Made by a program: the position numbers and the translations under genes
Shown: positions 33,835 through 45,621 of the stretch, one piece after another
Numbering within the stretch: the first letter of the stretch is position 1
Layout: every line of letters begins with the position of its first letter
Source of the DNA: Copromyces sp. CBS 386.78
Taxonomy: Eukaryota; Ascomycota; Sordariomycetes; Sordariales; Sordariaceae
Direction: 5' to 3'
DNA: 64,000 nt
NCBI GenBank assembly: GCA_030685235.1
Contig: MU839094.1
Span: 372,001 to 436,000, forward strand
Notes under the pieces: model-generated
Told to the model about the DNA's origin: nothing
Database searches by the model: none
The model's input: the letters and a program-made list of their open reading frames with translations, nothing else

Positions 33835-35924
33835 CTTCAACGATTCCCGGGGCCGTGGGCGATTAGATCCCCACCTCTACCAGATATTGGACAAGGGCGA
33901 CGAGCGGACGGAGGGACAGACGGGGGACGATGGCGAGGGACTGTGTTGCCAATGGCGATGATGGACAAGAAGAGATTTCACGAGCTCGAGGCGCGAAATC
34001 AAGGGATGGCGGAGAGACGGGAGTTGGAGATCTGGACTGGAGAAGAGCTGCCCAACAGAGCCCGGGTCAATACAGGTAGGTACGCTATGGATATTGTTGC
34101 AGGGAGCGTAGGTATGAAGGTAAGTAGGTAAGGGTCGGGTAGGGAAGGACGAGAGGAGGGCAATGAGCAGACTTGTTGGTGGGTGGGTGGGTAGGTATGT
34201 ACCTGGCTAGGTGGTGGGCGGTCGGGTGTGGTGGAAGCAGAGCCCGACCCGGGTGGTAGCAAAGGTACGTACGTAGGGCGACGGGAGGTAAGGCGAGGTA
34301 GACGAAGGTACGGTAGCGCAGCGAGGGCAGCTGGGCGGAGGAGGACCTGAAGGGACCGGGATGGAGGGTGTGAGGCTCAAGGGCCAGACGTATAACTTGT
34401 AGGTGCTGAAGCGATTGAGGTGCAAACCCAACTGAAAGTGTTTTGTTGCAGCGATGGGCGCCGACCGAGCGATAATCTGACGTTGCTTCCTGGGCGGAGC
34501 TGACTAGACGTGGGCCAGCTTCGTGCTGCAGGTGCGCAAAGCCAAGTGAAGATGCGGGGTACGTCAAGTCTGAGTGCTGTATGCGGATATGGCGTAAAAT
34601 GCAAGTTGTTGTTGAAGGTCAGGTTGTTGCCTTTGCGAGATTGAGCAAAAGATGGTGGATGGAGATGGAGATGGATGGGCCGAGACGTGGGAAGGAGCAG
34701 CGAGACGACGACCTCTTCGTGCCTGCCGTGGGCAGTTAAGCTTTGGTTGAAGGGAATGACGAGCTAGTTAGCGAGGTACATGGTGGGCACTGGGTGGATG
34801 AGCGGGCGCTGAGGTACCTTTTACTGTGGTGGTCAGGTGGACCCCTCCCTCTTCAACACCTGCCATGGGGTCAGCCCATGCCCCCAGTCCATGCCCGCCC
34901 GTGGGCTCAGTTCACAGTCAACCAGCCAGGCCTGCCCGGTGGAGGGTCTCGTCCAACAGGGCAGCTTCCGCCAGTGAGCAATTGCGGGGTCCATTCCATC
35001 CCGGCGACGAGACGGTACCTATCTACAACTACAAGATACCTTATATTACCTCCCGTCTACACTATCTGAGGAGAGTACACAGACATCAACACTGGAAAGG
35101 CATGCTTTTTTGTACCAGCTCACTATCCAACTTACTGCACGAGGTATGGTATTGATCAAGACAGTAACTTGGGTTTGCAACATATCGCCCAGCTCACAGC
35201 GAGGTTCGACGGTCCCTTAACGGCATCATGGGGTCATTGTGCCTATGGCTTGTGTTGCCCTGTGGTCCTTTCTGTCGTTCTTTGTTCATTGCCTCTTGAG
35301 CCTTGTCATCCAATCGAACGGTCCTCACAAGTGCAGCAGCTCTTTCAGCTTCCGTCTTTTGTTCGCAGCTGTCAACTTATCTCGGGACCGGGCTTGACGG
35401 GTAAGACGGGTATATATTCCATCAGAGATGTCCGGCTGTTAAGTTCGCAACTGGAAACCAAAATGTGCCGGATTTGATTGATATATCTGTCCAATTATTG
35501 AATATGAAGAGTCGAAATCTCCCACCGCTGCTGTAGCCGCACGGCAAATGTCGAAACGCACATGTTGCATGAATCATCGGAAAAGCACGTGTAATGTACC
35601 TGAAACTTCGGGCCTAGGTATCTTGGACGTTGCGGATCCCCCCGGGAGCCGGGACTATATAAGTTACTTGATACCCACCCTCCCCCCGTCCGCATCATGG
35701 CCCCGGACCGGGCCTTCGTCTTCTTGGACTTTCGACAGGTCACAGGGCCTCCACATCTTGGTGTTGAGCAAGCACGTTGCTGATTCTTGATTTCTTTTGT
35801 CTTTTTTTCCCTTCTCATCATCGTCTCGTTGGTACGGCTTGGTTTTCTCAAATCCTCCGCTTGGACATCCATCTCAACTCGTCACTGGATATATACGGCC
35901 ACCAATTTTGTTACATGGTTAAAG
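33835..35924. other. Intergenic region between divergent B55 and unknown-protein genes
   Basis: About 2.1 kb. It includes G-rich GGTA/GGGT repeats near 34104-34210 and a TATA box at 35656 for the plus-strand gene. Open frames such as 34085-34567 minus are low-complexity and without domains. Confidence 0.55.
35656..35663 (+). promoter_or_regulatory. TATA box of the gene at 35925
   Basis: TATATAAG follows a GC-rich stretch and lies about 270 bp before the start codon. A pyrimidine-rich segment between 35790 and 35830 would fit in the leader. Confidence 0.5.
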
Positions 35925-36920
35925 ATGGAGAGCAAACGGGCCATACCTGAAAAGGCCAAGGGCAAAGGAAAGGATGTTGGGACGTCGGAGGAGCCAGTCG
36001 TTGCCAGTGGTGCTGGGGGCGGGGACAATTTTCTTTCCCGCATCGGCAAGTCAGCAGCATCACTGCCTTCAGCTTTGTTCTCAACAGAGAACATGTCCGG
36101 CGCATTTTCAGTGTTAGGCAACAATGAAAAGGGAGAGGGCTCACGAACGGCTGCGGCAGCAGCGAGGGCCACGGAAAGTCTCGAGCGCGTTGGTGAAAGT
36201 TCTGCCCAGCTTCACTCTGCCTCTCATGGCGCCAAGGCCATCAGGTCAGCCCAAACACAAGAACATGTTGCCATGCAAGAGGCTTCTTTCGCCGCCTTTC
36301 TCGACACCACCGAGCCACTTACAGCGCCCGAAGGACCAGTTGGATTGGAAGGGGCGTGGCATATGAGAAGCAATGTTCCGAGCTCAACAGTACCAACGAT
36401 AAACAACCAATGGGCTCATTCTCTTCCGGCATCCACTGTTGGCGAACAGGAAGCTCGTGATGGCATGGAGGTTGTAGCATTGCTCTCGGGCGATCTGGGT
36501 CTGGATGCGGAGCTCGCAGGGCCGGAGGAGGATACGATATCGCCAGACGACATGGCTAGCTTGCGCAAGGCTTTATTCGGGAACGACCTCGACAGCAGCT
36601 CATCGCCCATAGCGTGGGATCATGCGCTCAACTTCATCCCACCCTCCTTGCTTGGGTTTGACGGCACCTCAACGGCGTCAAGTACGAGAGATCTGGTGGG
36701 CACGGACGACGTGAGTGAGGTCTGGGAAGCATGGATCGACCAGTGGTCTCGCGTGTTAACAGGCTATCACGACGAGGTTTGGGGAGACCTGGGCGCTCTG
36801 GTGGAGGAAGCAAAGAAGGAGGTCAAACAGCTAGAAGAAGTCAAGCCGGGCGAAAGGCCGCCGGAGCCAACAGCTCTCTTGCGGCTCCGCGCCATCCTCG
36901 GGCATTTGCGGGGAGCATAG
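35925..36920 (+). CDS. Conserved-looking protein of unknown function
   Basis: I do not recognise this 331-residue protein. The first 130 residues are hydrophilic, Ala/Gly/Ser/Lys-rich and probably disordered. A short motif (EHVAMQEASFAAFLD) lies near residue 115. The C-terminal 110 residues look folded and are the likely conserved part: WDHALNFIPPSLL near 225, VSEVWEAWIDQWSRVLTGY, DEVWGDLGALVEEAKKEV, and a final helix LLRLRAILGHLRG. No signal peptide or membrane segment is seen after the ATG. The upstream in-frame extension starts only at TTG codons and looks hydrophobic by chance, so ATG 35925 is preferred. It is probably intracellular; a peroxin- or adaptor-like role cannot be supported. 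Confidence 0.75.
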   Translation: MESKRAIPEKAKGKGKDVGTSEEPVVASGAGGGDNFLSRIGKSAASLPSALFSTENMSGAFSVLGNNEKGEGSRTAAAAARATESLERVGESSAQLHSASHGAKAIRSAQTQEHVAMQEASFAAFLDTTEPLTAPEGPVGLEGAWHMRSNVPSSTVPTINNQWAHSLPASTVGEQEARDGMEVVALLSGDLGLDAELAGPEEDTISPDDMASLRKALFGNDLDSSSSPIAWDHALNFIPPSLLGFDGTSTASSTRDLVGTDDVSEVWEAWIDQWSRVLTGYHDEVWGDLGALVEEAKKEVKQLEEVKPGERPPEPTALLRLRAILGHLRGA

Positions 36921-38061
36921 AACCCCGTGTACTCGCCATCTCGGTTGCTGGGAATTGAAGTAGACGGCGTGCCATCAAGCCCCACGGAGAAGAATAGAAG
37001 ACATCATCTGTAACTTCATATGAGAATGCAGGCAGTGGGGTTCCAGCTGAAAAGAGACAAGGATCATGGACAAGGGGATCTTTTGATCTCTGCTGCAAAC
37101 CACCCTTTTGCTAATTATGTAGTATGGGCGGCGACACGCAGAATATGGATTGTGTGGATTGTAGTGTAAGGATCGTATGTAATTTACATACGCGCTGGGC
37201 GGCGACCCCGTACTGTGTGTAGTGGTTGCTGTGGCAGCGATGTTGAGTGCTGATTCGGCCAACAAATGACATCACTGAATGTTACACAGGCGGTGGGGAG
37301 ATCATGATAGATCAACAAATCCAGGGGCAGGTACCCTTACACAGGGCAAAGCAGACAACGCCTTCCTACTCAACACCTGATGGGCTTTCAGGACTGACAT
37401 GTCGCACTGAAAGTTACCTATATTCACATCCTTCAATCACCTCTTTGCGCAAGTCTTGGTTGCTTCATTCAATGGGGGAAAAGCTCTGGTAGCTTATTAC
37501 ACAGGTGTATAGCTTGTATTGAAGACACATCATTGGTCAATACGGGCCTAGGAGAAGCACCCTCGCACCTTCTTTAAAAGGTTTTCAATGACGGGACAGG
37601 AATACCGACCGGTCTCGCGGGCACCAACAAGCGCTTGCTCGTAGCTGAGAAGATGTGCCAGCGCAACCAGCACCCAAGTTCGCCCAGTCAGCCCGCCGTG
37701 GTGGTGGGCTCGCCAAGTCCTATCACGCCGTACCAACCACGATTTCCAGCCTCCCGGGTTCTAAAATGCGCAGGGTTGCATCTCGGTTTTGCATATAGGC
37801 TTCCCACCTGGATGCTCTGGAACTCATTCACACTCCTCCTCATACCTTTCATCTGTGGCTGATCTGAGCTGCTGCTGCCGCTGACCGACTTCATCCGGAA
37901 AGCCTCAACAAGAGAGCGTCTCAAGAGATCGGACGACGGGGCGGATAGCACGCTCATCTCAAGTTCAGATCTTATCGCGAACCATTTCTAACACACATCC
38001 ATCCCTCTTACCGACTTTACTTGGTTCAACTTTCCAATACCTTACATACAGGTTTACCATC
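36921..38061. other. Intergenic region upstream of the GPI-anchored protein gene
   Basis: About 1.14 kb. The last 90 bp are pyrimidine-rich, as expected for a leader. I see no gene or repeat. Confidence 0.55.
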
Positions 38062-39011
38062 ATGGGTAATCAGCAGCTGCATTCCCGTTTCGGGACGACA
38101 TGGCAAGCCTTTGTGCTTTCCTTCCTGGTCTTCTCCGTCCACGCTCAACAGCCCTTCCTGCCCGTTGAAACAGCGAGGGCATTTAGCATCAACGAGGGCA
38201 GCAGCAACGTACTCGAAAAACGGCAGGGATGCATCTCCAACTTCTTCAGCTGCTCGGGAGTAGGAGCTGCCTTCAGCGACGTATGTTGCCAGTACGGCTA
38301 CACCTGCGCCCTTGATCAAAGCAACCAACCAGCTTGCTGTCCTGTAAAGTATGTAAACCATTGTTCTGACCTGTGTATCAAACTGTTGGGTGGTTTCAAC
38401 CTCACACCTCATCTCAGCGAAAAACTCACTAACACCTGCCCCCCCAGCGCCGTCTGCACCGGCACCGCCCCCGCCGGCTTCGCCGCCCCGAGCCCAACCG
38501 CGCCGGTCTCCTTCGTCGTCAACCCTTACTTTTCCTTCCCCTACGTCGCCACATATTTCCCGGACGCCGAACAGTGCTCTTCGGCCGTCAGCCAATGCAG
38601 CGCCAACTACGTCGCCTGCAGCGACAAGCTGGACGGTTTGGGCGGTCAGTACGGCGTCACTATTGTGGTTCCCGGCGGCGCAGGGACGACCGTGGGCGCT
38701 AATGTCGGAACTACGGTCGGGCCTGAGAGTGCTTCTAGTATTTGTAAGTCTCACCTGACTCTCACCTCCCCTGCTAGTCTTCGGACATTTTTGGATTTAG
38801 AACCGGACATGTCGCTGACTGTTTCTTTTCCTCCTTAAAAGGCAGCAGCTTGTCCAGCGTGGCTTGCCATGGTCTAGAGAACAACATGTGCTCGATGACC
38901 GCCACGACCGCCAGTGGTTTCTACTTTGGCACGGGTGCTCCTAACCGGGCTTCCTCGAAGAGAGGCTTTACTGGCCTTCTTGTGGTGGCGATGGTGTTGG
39001 CTCTTCTCTAA
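38062..39011 (+). CDS. Cys-rich GPI-anchored surface protein
   Basis: Exons 38062-38348, 38448-38743 and 38842-39011 give 250 residues. A signal peptide (about 1-29, AFVLSFLVFSVHAQQP) is followed by a possible Kex2-type site (EKRQ, residues 52-55). Next is a Cys-rich module (GCISNFFSCSGVG, DVCCQYGYTC, ACCP, VCTGTAP). The middle region holds further cysteines (EQCSSAVSQCSANYVACSDK), and a last Cys pair sits near ACHGLENNMC. The C-terminal hydrophobic tail (GFTGLLVVAMVLALL) is a GPI signal. Function is unknown; it is probably wall or plasma-membrane surface. The 99-bp first intron has no stop and keeps frame if retained. Six-frame ORF reading therefore hides it, but the spliced form is favoured by GTATGT and a pyrimidine-rich CAG. 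Confidence 0.8.
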
Positions 39012-39654
39012 TTATGCGGTCTCGGAGGCTACCGGTATTGAGCGAATCGGCGAGAAACACTTGAGTGCAAAATAACGAATGGAGCGATAAGGATGAGTGC
39101 GAAAGAGGTGCTTTAATGAGGCCGGTACCTTTCTTTCCCATTGCGGGTTATGATATCAATGAAGTCATGAATGAAATCAAGGAGCCATGAGATGAGATTC
39201 TGTCTTTATCTGTACGTATGCATCATGATTAGCAACGATTCAGGTTTATAACAAGAAAAAAAAGAAAAGAAAAAAAAAAAAAAAAAAAAAAGGGGGGGGG
39301 GAAGGGGAGTTGAATGAATGTCAAGTCAAAAAGGTCAACAAAAACGAGCACGGTAAGTTCACTTGTGGTTAAGACAGAGTAACCAAAATTGGATGGGCGA
39401 AAAGCCAGATATAGCAAGGCACAAAATTAAAGCCAGCAAAAAGGAAAGGCATCATGGAATCTCCAAAACATAGCAGATTTTTGTAGTCGCTTGTGTACGC
39501 CATCGCTAAAAACTCTCGGGACCAATAAACTATATAACCGTTTTTTTCAATATCCATCTAAACTGGGAGCGAAAAGGGCAACAAAACAACCATAAGGAAA
39601 AGGGAAATAAAAAGGAACTTGTTATAGCCGAGCTATCTCCGCAGCTCTTTTCTT
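39012..39654. other. Intergenic region between convergent genes, with A/G homopolymers
   Basis: About 640 bp of 3' flank on both sides. It contains an A-rich tract at 39255-39291 running into ten G residues at 39292-39301. No gene is evident. Confidence 0.6.
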
Positions 39655-42600
39655 TCACATCCCCGAGTACCGTGAGGTGTTTCCCGTTTGACTGCTCCCC
39701 CGCGAATTGTCACGGCCAATTATCCCCACCTCCGCCACACTGCCTAACAGATCAGGCTCGTGACCCTGCTCGACCCTATTCACGTTCCCTTGGTTCACAA
39801 ATCCGTAGCTTTCGTTCAACCCTGATCCGGTCCTGGACCCGGTATAGGCGTCACCGGAACTCAGATCCTCGCTTACACCAATCGACGAGCTGGACAGTCT
39901 CTTTTGCGAATTGGTGCGTTCGAACGGAAGGCGTGCAGAGACGGCCAGTGACGAGGCGGGCCTGGTCTGTTGCTGTTGCGGACCGGATTCCAGGACTGGC
40001 TGAGCCGGGAGTGGTGTGTTACTAACGGAGCCGGAACCGGTGCGTGTGTGGTGGTAAGAATTACGTTTTGAACTTCTCCGCGGCGGCGAAAGAAGAGGGG
40101 AAGGATCGTTGTCCTCGTTCGAAGTCCGGTTACCGCGACGGGTAACTGTCTGGGCCCTACTAGACTGGCTAACTGTCGCGAGGTCCGGCTCAGCAGGCAA
40201 GCCTTCCGAGTCGTGGTATGGTTCCGTGTCGTCTCGCACGTCATCGTTGGTGTCATCTGCTGTCCTAAGAGGCACTGCTTCTGCTGCTGTAGGAGCTGCC
40301 GTGTCCCGGTCTGCATTGGCCTGCCGCACGTTGTCCTCTTCGTCGGACTCAATCGGTCCATTACGGATGACGCCCATTGCCACTGGTATTCCTTCAGGTG
40401 GCGATTCATCTTCGTAGTCGACCGCCCCAGTACGCATTGCTGGTGGCATACGCGCACTCCTCACCACTTCGAAGCCCTTGCCCTTCTCCTTGCTGCTCCT
40501 ACCGAGAATGTTTCGAAGCCACCCAGCCGCCGAAGCCATGGGCCCGGTTGGGTCGGCCGGTCCGGTACCGAGCTTTCGGCTAGGCGCGTCCGAGTTGAGC
40601 CTTTCTCCTCTGAGACCGTAGTAGTAATCAACTTCGCGAGTGGTGTAATCGGTCCTTGGCGGATACGCGATCATATAAGGACCAGGGGTGGCACTTCGGG
40701 ACATTTGAGGATCAAACTCCGCGGCGTCGTTGAGCGGTGCTCCTGACTGGCTTAGGCGTTTCTGTGACCAGTCGGCGCTAGTCCACGAACCGCCTGGTTT
40801 GGCGCCGGGAGAGTACGCGCTTTCAATGGTTGTGCGCCTTCGAGGTGGTCTGAAATAAGGGTCGACAGTCGGCATGCCAAATGCGCTAGGAGACCGCCCT
40901 TGAGCTTGGGCAGAAGCCGCAAACGAGAACGTGCTTGCTTCTCCAGGCGTGGTCGGCGTGAAGGAACCATTGTCAAGGTTTCGAACGGCCGTGTTGAGGC
41001 TGACGTCCTCAAGCCCAGACGAGCTATGGCGGTGATGCTTCGTCATGAGCCCCATGCTCCCAGCCGAGTCACTCCGTATGTGGCCTCTGTTCAAAACATA
41101 ACCGGTCTTGAAGGTCTCATCCGTGTCGAGCATCGCCGAACTAGAGAGTTGACTGTGCCTGATGGGGCCGCCAGCAGGCCTGGCCATACGGCGTGATAAC
41201 TGGCGCATGCCGAAGATCTTCGAGAGCCCGCCCCTAGACTGCCCGCGAACATCATCTCCACCAGCTCCCAACAGCCGTGCTACAACTTCGACGATGGTTT
41301 GGACTGCGTTCAGGAAGAATCCCAGAACGAGAACGCCGGCGTGGATAACAAGTATAGCGTAGCCGACCCAGCCCTTTGGCCCTTCCTGAACCTCCAGCGA
41401 CGGTACAAAGGCCACCATCATGAGTATACTGACAAGACGAAGCCCAGAGAAGAGGGTATGGTATGCGTTCATCGAGGTTGGTGAATGAAAAGGGCGGAAG
41501 GCATGCAAGGTCAGTATCTGAATAATCTCGCAGATGGCAAGGAGGACCACCTGTGCTACACCAGCAGGCTGGACAGCTCCGATGGCAATGCCTCGAAGAA
41601 AACTCAGGAAAACCGGTATAAGCGCGAAGGCCGCCGCCTCATCAGAGTAAGTGTTGTAAAGGGGCCCATAAAGAAGCACCGTAGGGAGGTCATCGAAGAG
41701 AAACGCTCTTGGCCTCGAGGTAGCAATGAGGTGAAGCAGCCATGCGGCAAAGCCAATGATGAGGACCAAAGTGACAACTGCCAGTGCGACTGTGTAGGCT
41801 GGCGAGTGGGTTGCCACCACTAGTTGAAAGGTCGATAGAGCAACGATGGGTAGCAGGAAGTAGTTCAAAACAAGTCTGACCACGTTGCCCAGAGTAAAGG
41901 GGAGGTTCTTGTGGCGGAGATCTTCCTCGGGAACATTCCTAACGGAACGATACAGCCACTTGATCAGGAAGGCTCCCTGGGTGAGGACAAAAACGGCTCC
42001 GATGATGGCCATTAGCCACACCATCATGCCAGCCCAGATGTCTTCGACCTCACCCACTCCAACCAAGTGAGCAAGTCGCTGAAGTCCGTACTTGCCCTCG
42101 GTAAAGTAGATGCCATCCCGCAGGCTTGTCCACCCAGGGCTGTCGCTCACAAAGCTTTGATTAAACATTAGTGCCGACCATGAGCCCTGGCTGACGATCG
42201 GTTGGTAGAAGCCCGGATAGTTGAGGGTTAGGCCGCCGGTCAGCACGACGAACTGTATGTACTGGAGGCAATCTCCAAAACCTGGCGTGACCAGGCGCAG
42301 CAGGTCCGGGTCACGGCCGTAGTTGGATGTCCAGTGGAAAACATCGCTGGTGCCCCACGGACTGAAGATGGCAGCGAAGATGGTGGCAACTCCGACGAAG
42401 ACCAGGACTATTAGAGGCAGGAACTTGAGCATCCAGGCTAGATTTCCTAGGTCAGGCGTCAGGGTAGCCGAGACACAGCCGATCTGTGTGTTTCCAGAAT
42501 CTCCGTAAACGATGGAAAACTCGGAGGCAAAGGAGCTGAAAGCGTAGGACGAATAAAAGTCTTTGGTGTAAGTCACATAGGGAAGATCATCCCGATTCGT

Positions 42601-43180
42601 TCCGTTCGTGCTGAGATCATAGTCAGCCAACAAACTCATAAAAGGACAAGGACAAGGCCAAATATCGCGGTCCTTCCGCCATGAAGGACGAGCGAGGTTG
42701 AACCTACCTGTTAAAGTCCCACACAGGACCCAAAGGACAAGCTCCGTGCTTCAAGGATTGGTTGCAAAAGTCGGTGCGTTCCGTGGCCTCATTATACGTG
42801 AGAACATTGATATTTGTGAAAAGAGTGGTGACCTTTGGATTGGCTGAGTACGGTTCTGGCACGCCGACAATCTTGCCATCGTGTTTGGATGTGTCGTTCC
42901 AGTCCGGACTGCCGGGGGCGGGGAGCGTGATGTTTTCGGAAGTAGCCACGCCCGTCACATTCCCCCACATGGTCAGCTTCAGCGTGTGTCTGTCGTCCTG
43001 ATCGTCGAACGAGGCGTCGACAAAGAGCGGCACCCATTGTAGACGTGTCGGCTTGTCCATCTGGTAGGACTTGTCCAGGCAATTGTTGAACGGGATCAGA
43101 ACCGCCGTAGCGGATTGTACCCAGAGCAACTGCAAAGCCAAGAGAAACAGGCATTTCAACCTGCCTGAGAACCGCAGCAT
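39655..43180 (-). CDS. Flc/TRP-like multipass membrane protein
   Basis: Member of the fungal Flc/Pkd2-like family (ML-like lumenal domain plus TRP-like channel), linked to FAD transport, calcium homeostasis and wall integrity in yeasts. Exon 1 is 42708-43180 and exon 2 is 39655-42634, giving 1,150 residues. A signal peptide (LKCLFLLALQLLWVQSATA) precedes an N-glycosylated lumenal domain of about 27-185 (CLDKSYQMDKPTRLQWVPLF, SENITLP, DFCNQSL). Then come about nine membrane segments between 200 and 640 (for example LPLIVLVFVGVATIFAAIF, WAGMMVWLMAIIGAVFVLT). The last 500 residues are a Ser/Arg-rich cytosolic tail. Joining the exons restores an AGT codon. The ATG at 43180 is chosen because it immediately precedes the signal peptide, although the frame stays open far upstream. 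Confidence 0.88.
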
Positions 43181-45621
43181 GAGGCGGCTAGAGGTATGTG
43201 AGCCAGGGGTTATGCGTGCGCTTGACCTCGGGCCGTCCTCGTCAGTGCGTCCCGTCCTCGATGAGTTTGGGACCGTCAACAATGGTCCCGACGGCCGTTC
43301 GCAACGGACATCGGAACGGCTTGAGGCAGGATTGGATGAGGCGCCTGAGTAAATCATTTTCTGAGATGTCATGTCCGCGCAGTCGACGCAGCAGCCCGCC
43401 GGCATGTGAGCACCACAGACAACGGAACCTGGACAAAGAACACTCCCATCCTCCAAATCCAATTTTCGATTTGGCGCAAACCGAAGGTCGAAGGGAGAAA
43501 CCACCGGCATGGTTGACGATGACAGACAGCAGTGCGGCGGCAATTGTCTACATGCTGTACATATTGAGGAGGAATATTGGAGTCCTTGGGAATCGCAGCA
43601 GCAGCTTCGTCGCGCAGCTTCGTGGTTCGCTTTTCTTTCCCGCCTTGGTCCTCGTCCTCGCCCTGGTCCTTGTTCTTCTCGTCCCCGCCGTCCCCGCCGC
43701 CGATGTTGATCGTTGTGTGGTTGGTGCTGCTGTCGTGGTTGCAATTGCCCTTGAAGTTGCGATCGAATGTCTTGGCTCTTTCTTTGATGTCGTCGCAAGG
43801 GCTGTAGCTGTCGTTGTAATTGATCTGGCGTTTGTCGCGATTGTCGTTGTAGTGGCAGCGATTGCTCTAGTTCGAGCACTTGAGTGCTAGAGGCGCGCCC
43901 AAAGGATGCGCCACCGTGGGGCGCTGAGCTGGGATCCAGTGGGAATCGCTCTGGTCGGGTGCAGGAAGACGGTGAGGCCCAGAGTCGGTCCATCAGATGC
44001 CCGCTGACAGAGAGGATAGGTAAGGTACCTTATGAAAAGAACCTTCAAATCTCGATGTTGGAACGAAGCAAAATGGGTAGGTAAGGAACAGGCATATCGC
44101 ATTGGCAAGGAAAGAAACCCAAGCGGTATCGATCATCCATTCAACAAGTTCCAACCCCAGCACACCACTCCACGGCTCCAGCGGCAGCGGACGGTCAGCC
44201 CTGATACAGGTAACACTGCTAGCTGTTGAGGTTCCATTCGTGAAGCTTCCGGCCTGCCAGTGCCTGCGTAGCCAACTTCCACTTCACCGTTCAACGCATC
44301 TTATCGCCGCTGATACTGTGTACATTGGCAGAGCGAAAGTGGGACACCAAAGGTGGGCAGCCACACAGCATCACCACACCACTGCATGGCCGAAAGAGGC
44401 AGTGCCGCCAGGGGGCTGCAGCAGCACAACGGGTGTCCACCATCAACTCGATGTTTGGCCGTGTCAAGACCATGCTTCAAACATCCTTCCTTCGTAAAGA
44501 AATATGCTGGCATCAATGGACACCAAAGTGAGGACTCTTAAGTCTTACGACCTTGGGAGCCATATATAAGGCTGAAAGTCAGTTCCCCTCCCCCGGTAGT
44601 CAAGGTCGTAGGACAAAGAGAATTGAGCACAAGAAGAGGAAGTTGACGACGCCCTGCGGACCAGAGGCTGACAGATGGACGGCATGTACCCGCTAAATAA
44701 ACTCGGAAATCATTCGCACGGTATGCATCCTCTGGGTCCGCCTCGTACCCTAATGACGTTCTTTTTCCGTGATTGGAAGAATGAAACGAACACCATCTTG
44801 ACTCTGGGAACAATATTCTGCCATTTCAATTATGCTTTGAGTATACCCATCCGTTGTTAAAGTATCTAACAACCTTCAGTCTTGATGAGTTGAACCAACT
44901 GCATGGTGTAAGCAGCCACTCGCTCTCAAGCACATGCACACCAAACTGTGGAGATAGAGTTTCAAGCAGTTGGTGCGCGCTTCCAAGCTCGCCAAGGTAC
45001 AAGATCCACGACCTTCTTCAAAAGAGAAGCTCTTGAATACGAACCTCCAGCTAGACAAATCATATTCCCTATGCTGTGCCGCCGAGTTACTATGTCAGTC
45101 TAACAGTCATAACCAGACTCAATGGGCCGCCCTCAACGAACGAATACCAGGTAGTCTCATGCGAAACGTTAGTCTATTTTGAGATGACCCTAACTTCACC
45201 GCGTTACACCATACTTTCGCGATCCAGCCATGTTCAACTTTCCCCCAAACACACTTCCCATCACGGCAGTATATGTCCATCATTAAGCCTATTCCTTGCT
45301 TAAAACATCAACCAGCCCCCCCGTTAGGATACACATACATGACGACATTGACAAGGACCTGGCCAACTATTCCCTTACTCTTCGTTTCACCATCTCCCCC
45401 AAATGTCACGTACATAGTTTTTCGGCACCTCTCCGAACCAATATTCGCCCGCATCTTCATTGCCTAACCTTATAGGTAGTCAACTTTCTTCTTTCTCTTT
45501 CGTTCCCATACGAATGTCCTAACCGTTGAGATATTACAGAATGATACTGACTAGCATGTATATGCGGGTCTGTCGTATGCTCGATATTACTGCCTTCCCC
45601 TCATACTCGATCAGGACGGAG
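43181..45621. other. Intergenic region upstream of the Flc gene
   Basis: About 2.4 kb between two minus-strand genes. The first 800 bp are open on both strands (minus to 43993, plus 43198-43890) because of a CAA/CAG-like repetitive composition. From 43990 to 45620 I see no gene. An orphan TATATAA lies at 44573 on the plus strand. Confidence 0.5.

Noticed and set aside
34180..34195. G-rich GGTGGGTGGGTGGGT tract as a G-quadruplex regulator
   Set aside because: Guanine runs are two to three long and the tract sits among simple GGTA/GGGT repeats. Nothing ties it to a gene.
42704..43993. Reading the whole 429-codon minus frame as the Flc N-terminus
   Set aside because: The ATG at 43180 begins a clear signal peptide, so upstream residues would bury it. 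The upstream part is low-complexity.
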